DNA of 64,000 nucleotides. Source: DATKQY01 sp035532475. Its GTDB lineage: Bacteria > Actinomycetota > Acidimicrobiia > Acidimicrobiales > Bog-793. Below, piece after piece: positions 60,901-64,000 of this stretch. How positions within the stretch are numbered: the stretch's first letter is position 1; each line of letters begins with the position of its first letter. The notes below the pieces were generated by a model. That model was not told the DNA's origin and did not search any database. It saw nothing but the letters and a program-made list of their open reading frames with translations. The stretch spans positions 67,626-131,625 of the forward strand of contig DATKQY010000045.1 in NCBI GenBank assembly GCA_035532475.1. The letters are read 5' to 3'. Position numbers and translations under genes: made by a program.

Positions 60901-61203
60901 GGACGCGCTCCGGGGGGATCCCTGTCGACGCATTCCGTTGGTCAGTTGGCATCCGTAAAGCGCCGCTATAGACGTTCAGAACAGGCGCGCAGAACATCAC
61001 GGACCACGGAGGCTTTGCTGCGCCCGAACGGCTCGGGTCGCGGGCGCTCCGGCCCGGATGGCCACCGAACGAGTGGGTCTCGTGATGGTCAACGAGGCCG
61101 GGACCCGCGCTCGCAGAGGTGCCGATCGGTGCGGTGCGGCTCTTGGGTGGACTGGTCTGGTCGAACGTTCTGTGCGTTTACGCCCTCGTTGGTTGATGAT
61201 GGA

Positions 61204-61581
61204 TCAGACGCCGTGCAACGAGACCGGAGCGGGCAGCTGGCTCGAGAGCAATCGCAGGTCATCGATGTCGGACGTGAGCACGGTCGAAGCCATCTTGGCG
61301 GCGATGACGACGAGATGCGCGTCAACGACATCGGAAGTCCCCGCCCTACCCAGGAGCGCTCCGACCTCGTGGGCCTGGTCGGGCGAGAACGCCAGGGACT
61401 CACAGCCCCGAAGGAAGCGTCGCAGCTGCGCCTGGCGGCCTGAGCGGCTCACCTGGGCGACCACGGGTGCGGTCGTTGTCGGTAGTTCCCCGAGTTCCAA
61501 GCGGACACGATGATCGGCCCAGGTCTCGCGATCGTCCCGTGCGGCAGCGACGAGCACCGCGGCGTCATAGACGACGCTCAT
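61204..61581 (-). CDS. vapC: PIN-domain toxin (VapC-like)
   Basis: A 125-residue PIN-fold ribonuclease. Acidic residues at the expected places are Asp in VVYDAAVLVAA, Asp in DVVDAHLVVIA, and the VLTSDIDDLRLL motif near the end. VapC toxins cut RNA, often tRNA, when their antitoxin is lost. It overlaps the upstream antitoxin-like gene by ATGA, the usual VapBC arrangement. Confidence 0.87.
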   Translation of the reverse strand: MSVVYDAAVLVAAARDDRETWADHRVRLELGELPTTTAPVVAQVSRSGRQAQLRRFLRGCESLAFSPDQAHEVGALLGRAGTSDVVDAHLVVIAAKMASTVLTSDIDDLRLLSSQLPAPVSLHGV

Positions 61582-61847
61582 GCCGATCGGCTGCCCGGTG
61601 CGTGAGCAACCTCGTCTGCTATCCGGCGACGGGCGGCATCGAGCTCAGTGTCGCTGAACCCGCCGTGTTCCCGCTCCCACTCGGCGACGGCCCGCAACCC
61701 GTCGCGGACAAGGAGGGCGCGCCGAGCTGCAGTGGTCATCCACGCCGAGACGCTGACGCCTTCCTCCGCCGCCGCCGCGAGAACCTGGTCGTGCACGTCT
61801 GCGTCAACGGTAATTGCGAGTTTGGGTGATGGTCTACCGCGGGGCAT
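61578..61847 (-). CDS. vapB: VapB-like antitoxin
   Basis: An 89-residue protein: PRGRPSPKLAITVDADVHDQVLAAAAEEGVSVSAWMTTAARRALLV fits a ribbon-helix-helix DNA-binding head, and the acidic/helical tail (AEWEREHGGFSDTELDAARRRI) would wrap the toxin. Start CAT at 61845-61847 gives ATG. An inverted repeat just upstream (61858-61873) is a likely autoregulatory site. Confidence 0.85.
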   Translation of the reverse strand: MPRGRPSPKLAITVDADVHDQVLAAAAEEGVSVSAWMTTAARRALLVRDGLRAVAEWEREHGGFSDTELDAARRRIADEVAHAPGSRSA

Positions 61848-61857
61848 GGCGATACTC

Positions 61858-61873
61858 TACTACCACAGTAGTA
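61858..61873. promoter_or_regulatory. Inverted-repeat operator candidate of the vapBC pair
   Basis: TACTA-CCACAG-TAGTA starts 11 nt upstream of the antitoxin start, in an AT-rich patch suited to a promoter. VapBC complexes normally bind such repeats to repress their own genes. Confidence 0.5.
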
Positions 61874-62055
61874 TGGTTCGCAACACTGAGCGTGGGCAAC
61901 GGCGCCCTCCGGGGCGAGGGCGCGCAGCGGCGCCCGTCGGTGCCGATCGGGCGCGCGGGCCTGCTATCGGCGGCCGACATCTCGTGCAGCCGATCGGCGC
62001 CCGCGTCCTGGTGTGCCGACGCGCAACTGCTACGCGCCGCCACAGGTTCCCGATC

Positions 62056-62079
62056 CGTCTGAGCGACTCCGCTCAGACG
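62056..62079 (-). terminator. Hairpin downstream of the arsR-SRPBCC operon
   Basis: A perfect 10-bp stem (CGTCTGAGCG with CGCTCAGACG) and 4-nt loop, 33 nt past the SRPBCC stop. Another 8-bp hairpin occurs at 61902-61923. No T tract. Confidence 0.55.
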
Positions 62080-62111
62080 TGAGCGCTGCAGTTGCCGACG
62101 CCGACCTGATG

Positions 62112-62627
62112 TTATGCCGGGCCACTTTGGAAGGGGAGTTGCTGGCCCGTCTCGAGCAGCGTCTTCAGCCCGCTGAGGATCTCGCTCCAGCCGCCGCCAG
62201 CCCCGCTCGACTCGCTCTCGCCCCTCAGCACAGCGGCCCACATTGGCGCACCCGTCACGTCGTGGGTGACGGTGAGCTTGGTGACACCGCCTCGTGCGGG
62301 CTCGATGTCATAGGTGAGTCGGGTAAACGCCTCGGACGCCATCTCGGGCGTCATCGTCATCCGCCACGTCTGGACCAGCTTGCGAGGCGGGTCGGCCTCG
62401 ATCACCTCGCCATCGCTGATGACGTCCGGACAGCCGAACGCCTTCATGCCCTCGTTCGCGTGAGCCCGAAAGGCACCCCCCGAGCGCAGCTCGTACTCCA
62501 CGAGAGGCGCATAGCCGTACTGCACGGTCCACTCGGGCTTGCTGATCGCCTCCCAGATCGCTTCGGGCGTCGCCTTGATGTACACCCGGTAGATCTGGAG
62601 CGTCTCGGACGTGGTCGCCGTGGTCAT
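62112..62627 (-). CDS. SRPBCC (AHSA1-like) domain protein
   Basis: A 171-residue START/Bet v1-like protein: IYRVYIKATPEAIWEAISKPEWTVQYGY, EVIEADPPRKLVQTWRMTM and RLTYDIEPARGGVTKLTVTH, ending GGWSEILSGLKTLLETG. These are the classic signs of AHSA1-family proteins, often paired with an ArsR regulator as here (ATGA overlap). It probably binds a hydrophobic ligand; the ligand is unknown. GGAGG precedes ATG 62627. Confidence 0.9.
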   Translation of the reverse strand: MTTATTSETLQIYRVYIKATPEAIWEAISKPEWTVQYGYAPLVEYELRSGGAFRAHANEGMKAFGCPDVISDGEVIEADPPRKLVQTWRMTMTPEMASEAFTRLTYDIEPARGGVTKLTVTHDVTGAPMWAAVLRGESESSGAGGGWSEILSGLKTLLETGQQLPFQSGPA

Positions 62628-62941
62628 TTCCGTGCCTCCAAGTTGGTCTTCAGGTAGGCGAGCGCCGAAGCGCGGTGCTCAGTGAACTTATCGATCCACC
62701 GGTCATGGATCAGCCGGATCGGGACGGGATTGAGGAAATGCAGCTTCTCCCGGCCCGACCGGCGCGTAAGGACAAGCCCTGCCTCTTCCAGCAGGCGTAG
62801 ATGCTTCATGACCCCGATACGCGTCATGTCCACTTGGGATTCGAGCTCGGTCAACGTGCGACCTTCACGCTCGAAGAGGAGATCGAGCAGGAAGCGGCGC
62901 GTCGGGTCGGCAAGCGCCTTGAAAACGAGGTTGTCGTCCAC
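62624..62941 (-). CDS. ArsR-family helix-turn-helix regulator
   Basis: A 105-residue winged-helix protein: VFKALADPTRRFLLDLLFEREGRTLTELE, then MTRIGVMKHLRLLEEAGLVLTRRSGREKLHFLN. This is the non-metal ArsR subgroup linked to SRPBCC genes; no Cys metal site is present. It likely represses its own operon through the repeat just upstream. The start is GTG 62941 with a weak ribosome-binding site. Confidence 0.9.
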   Translation of the reverse strand: MDDNLVFKALADPTRRFLLDLLFEREGRTLTELESQVDMTRIGVMKHLRLLEEAGLVLTRRSGREKLHFLNPVPIRLIHDRWIDKFTEHRASALAYLKTNLEARK

Positions 62942-62956
62942 ACCCGATCAATTTAT

Positions 62957-62973
62957 GTTACCATATGGTTACC
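62957..62973. promoter_or_regulatory. Operator candidate upstream of arsR
   Basis: GTTACC occurs twice, 11 bp apart, around a perfect ACCATATGGT palindrome (62960-62969) in a strikingly AT-rich 35-nt patch immediately before the arsR start. It suits an autoregulatory ArsR site. Confidence 0.5.
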
Positions 62974-63200
62974 TGTCAAGGGGCGCAGCGGACGCTGGAA
63001 TGGCGGTTCTGCGCTCAGCGACCGCCGATGAAGCTGCTGGACTCGGAGGCTCCTAATCGGCAGAGAGTATGAGATCAGGCTGACTGCGGCGGAGATCCAC
63101 CAGCTGTTTGGCGGCTCCGTCGGGTTCCCACACTCAGCGCCAGAACGTCACCTCGGGGCGCGCCCGAGGTTGCCGACTCCGCGGACGGGGAACCTGTTCT

Positions 63201-63232
63201 GGTCCGCAGGTCCGCAGGTCCGCAGGTCCGCC
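63201..63232 (+). repeat. 8-bp tandem repeat (GGTCCGCA, about four copies)
   Basis: Three exact head-to-tail copies from 63201 and a fourth with the last base changed, in the spacer just past the 3' end of the Rieske gene. Confidence 0.85.
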
Positions 63233-63238
63233 GATCGG

Positions 63239-63577
63239 TCAGTCGATCTGGAGGGTCGAGTCCTTCTCAGTGACCTTCCCGCGCGCCAAGGGCAGCACCC
63301 GGGTCAACGCTTTGAAGCCCGCTCCGAGGCCTGGGACCTTGGCGAAGACGCCTTGGGGGCCGCGAACCATTCGTCCCGTTCGCACGTCGTACTTGGCTCC
63401 ATGCCACGGGCAGACCAGGCAGCCATCAGAGTCGATGCTCCCGCCGGCCAGGTCAGCACCGAGATGCCGGCATCTCCGGGAAACAGCGAAGTAGGCGCCG
63501 TTGTTGCCAACCGCGTATTTGCCAGCTTGGGTCACCGTGCCTTCAGGAACGTCTGAGGCGGGAAGGGAATGCGTCAT
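63239..63577 (-). CDS. Rieske [2Fe-2S] ferredoxin-like protein
   Basis: A 112-residue Rieske protein with both cluster-binding boxes, CRHLG and CPWHGAKYD, spaced normally, so His/Cys ligation of the 2Fe-2S centre should be intact. GGAGG precedes ATG 63577. It probably supplies electrons to an oxygenase or other redox partner, none of which is nearby. It is free-standing and soluble. Confidence 0.9.
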   Translation of the reverse strand: MTHSLPASDVPEGTVTQAGKYAVGNNGAYFAVSRRCRHLGADLAGGSIDSDGCLVCPWHGAKYDVRTGRMVRGPQGVFAKVPGLGAGFKALTRVLPLARGKVTEKDSTLQID

Positions 63578-63864
63578 GGCTGTCCTCCGTGGTGGCCCAT
63601 CTCACGCTACTGCTTGAGCCAGGCGTCCTGAGCGGCGCCGAACCGTGAGCATCGAGCCACGTCGGAGCGCTCCTCGGGGGGCCAGATAGGCGCGTACGAG
63701 CGCGACCTCCGGTGGCCGTCGCTGCCGGCTACCCGACAGCGATTCGGTTCGTCGGTCACGCGCGCTGCGCCAAGCACCGAACGACGCGACAGAACGACGA
63801 CCGCCACCCCGACGAGATCCGCGCAGATCGGCTTTCCTGAAGCAGCGCTCGTTGTCAAGAGAGC

Positions 63865-63881
63865 CCTCCCCGAAGGGGAGG
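63865..63881. terminator. Hairpin in the gene-poor right end
   Basis: CCTCCCC-GAA-GGGGAGG forms a perfect 7-bp stem. It may end a gene lying beyond the window. The rest of 63578-64000 has no gene I can support. Confidence 0.45.
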
Positions 63882-64000
63882 ACGATTTCGGTGTGTCCCT
63901 TGGCGCGTGGGGCCGGACCGACAGTGATGAGGGCGCGACAAGACCAGCTCGCGGGCCCAGCACCCGGTGTTTCGGGGGAGGACGGATGCCTCTGGCATCG

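Noticed and set aside
63201..63232. Possible CRISPR-like repeats
   Set aside because: The units are 8 bp and head to tail with no spacers; a simple tandem repeat.
63607..63963. 118-codon minus-strand frame at the right end
   Set aside because: No family features and it contains the palindromic hairpin at 63865; not supportable as a gene.

Overview
The window is GC-rich throughout and densely coded, with heavy use of GTG starts and 4-nt ATGA/GTGA stop-start overlaps. The gene families (mycofactocin operon, ImuA'/ImuB/DnaE2 with GAAC-N4-GTTC LexA boxes, DevS-like kinase, ECF42/DGPF pair, MEDS-domain kinase) point to an actinobacterium (Actinomycetota). A lineage such as Acidimicrobiia is plausible, but the sequence alone does not prove it. 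No rRNA, tRNA, CRISPR array, intact insertion sequence or prophage was seen.

Layout. 1-5.3 kb: a cut-off drug-efflux MFS gene, then a glnD / L,D-transpeptidase-like pair ending at a strong hairpin. 5.8-9.8 kb: a PAS-GAF histidine kinase, a PNPOx-like protein, a YedK/HMCES DNA-crosslink protein, and a LysR regulator divergent from a TDT-family transporter. 11.1-13.6 kb: LexA box, imuA', imuB. The third member of this mutagenesis module, dnaE2, lies at 39.4 kb behind an identical LexA box core. 13.7-15.6 kb: a HAD hydrolase and a luciferase-like monooxygenase.

15.6-39.3 kb is the centrepiece: a mycofactocin region. mftF is divergent from an 11-gene, almost fully overlapping operon: mftA, mftB, mftC, two OYE/FadH-type flavoproteins, etfA, an ETF-quinone oxidoreductase, a FixX-like ferredoxin, etfB, mftE and a mycofactocin-type SDR. 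After it come a GntR regulator and a catabolic set: CoA transferase, thiolase-like protein with Zn-ribbon/OB partner, aldehyde dehydrogenase, an FAH-RraA fusion, a frameshifted SDR, an MFS exporter and an NDMA-dependent alcohol dehydrogenase. The reading is that dehydrogenases with tightly bound NAD oxidise a substrate, hand electrons to mycofactocin, and the ETF/ETF-QO module passes them to the quinone pool. mftD and mftG are not in the window.

42.9-51 kb: a quinone-oxidoreductase-like enzyme, an orphan protein, a ClpP locus (active ClpP divergent from a small XRE regulator and a ClpP paralogue that has lost its whole catalytic triad), a small zinc ribbon, a MEDS/HATPase protein and a large ATPase-TPR-LuxR regulator. 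51-64 kb is an accessory, partly decayed zone: a truncated formate dehydrogenase alpha fragment, a flavinylated-protein/ferric-reductase pair, a class II aldolase carrying a tail like that of Tn554-type integrases, an ECF42/DGPF pair, a VapBC-like toxin-antitoxin pair, an ArsR/SRPBCC operon and a Rieske protein, separated by long stretches with no recognisable gene.
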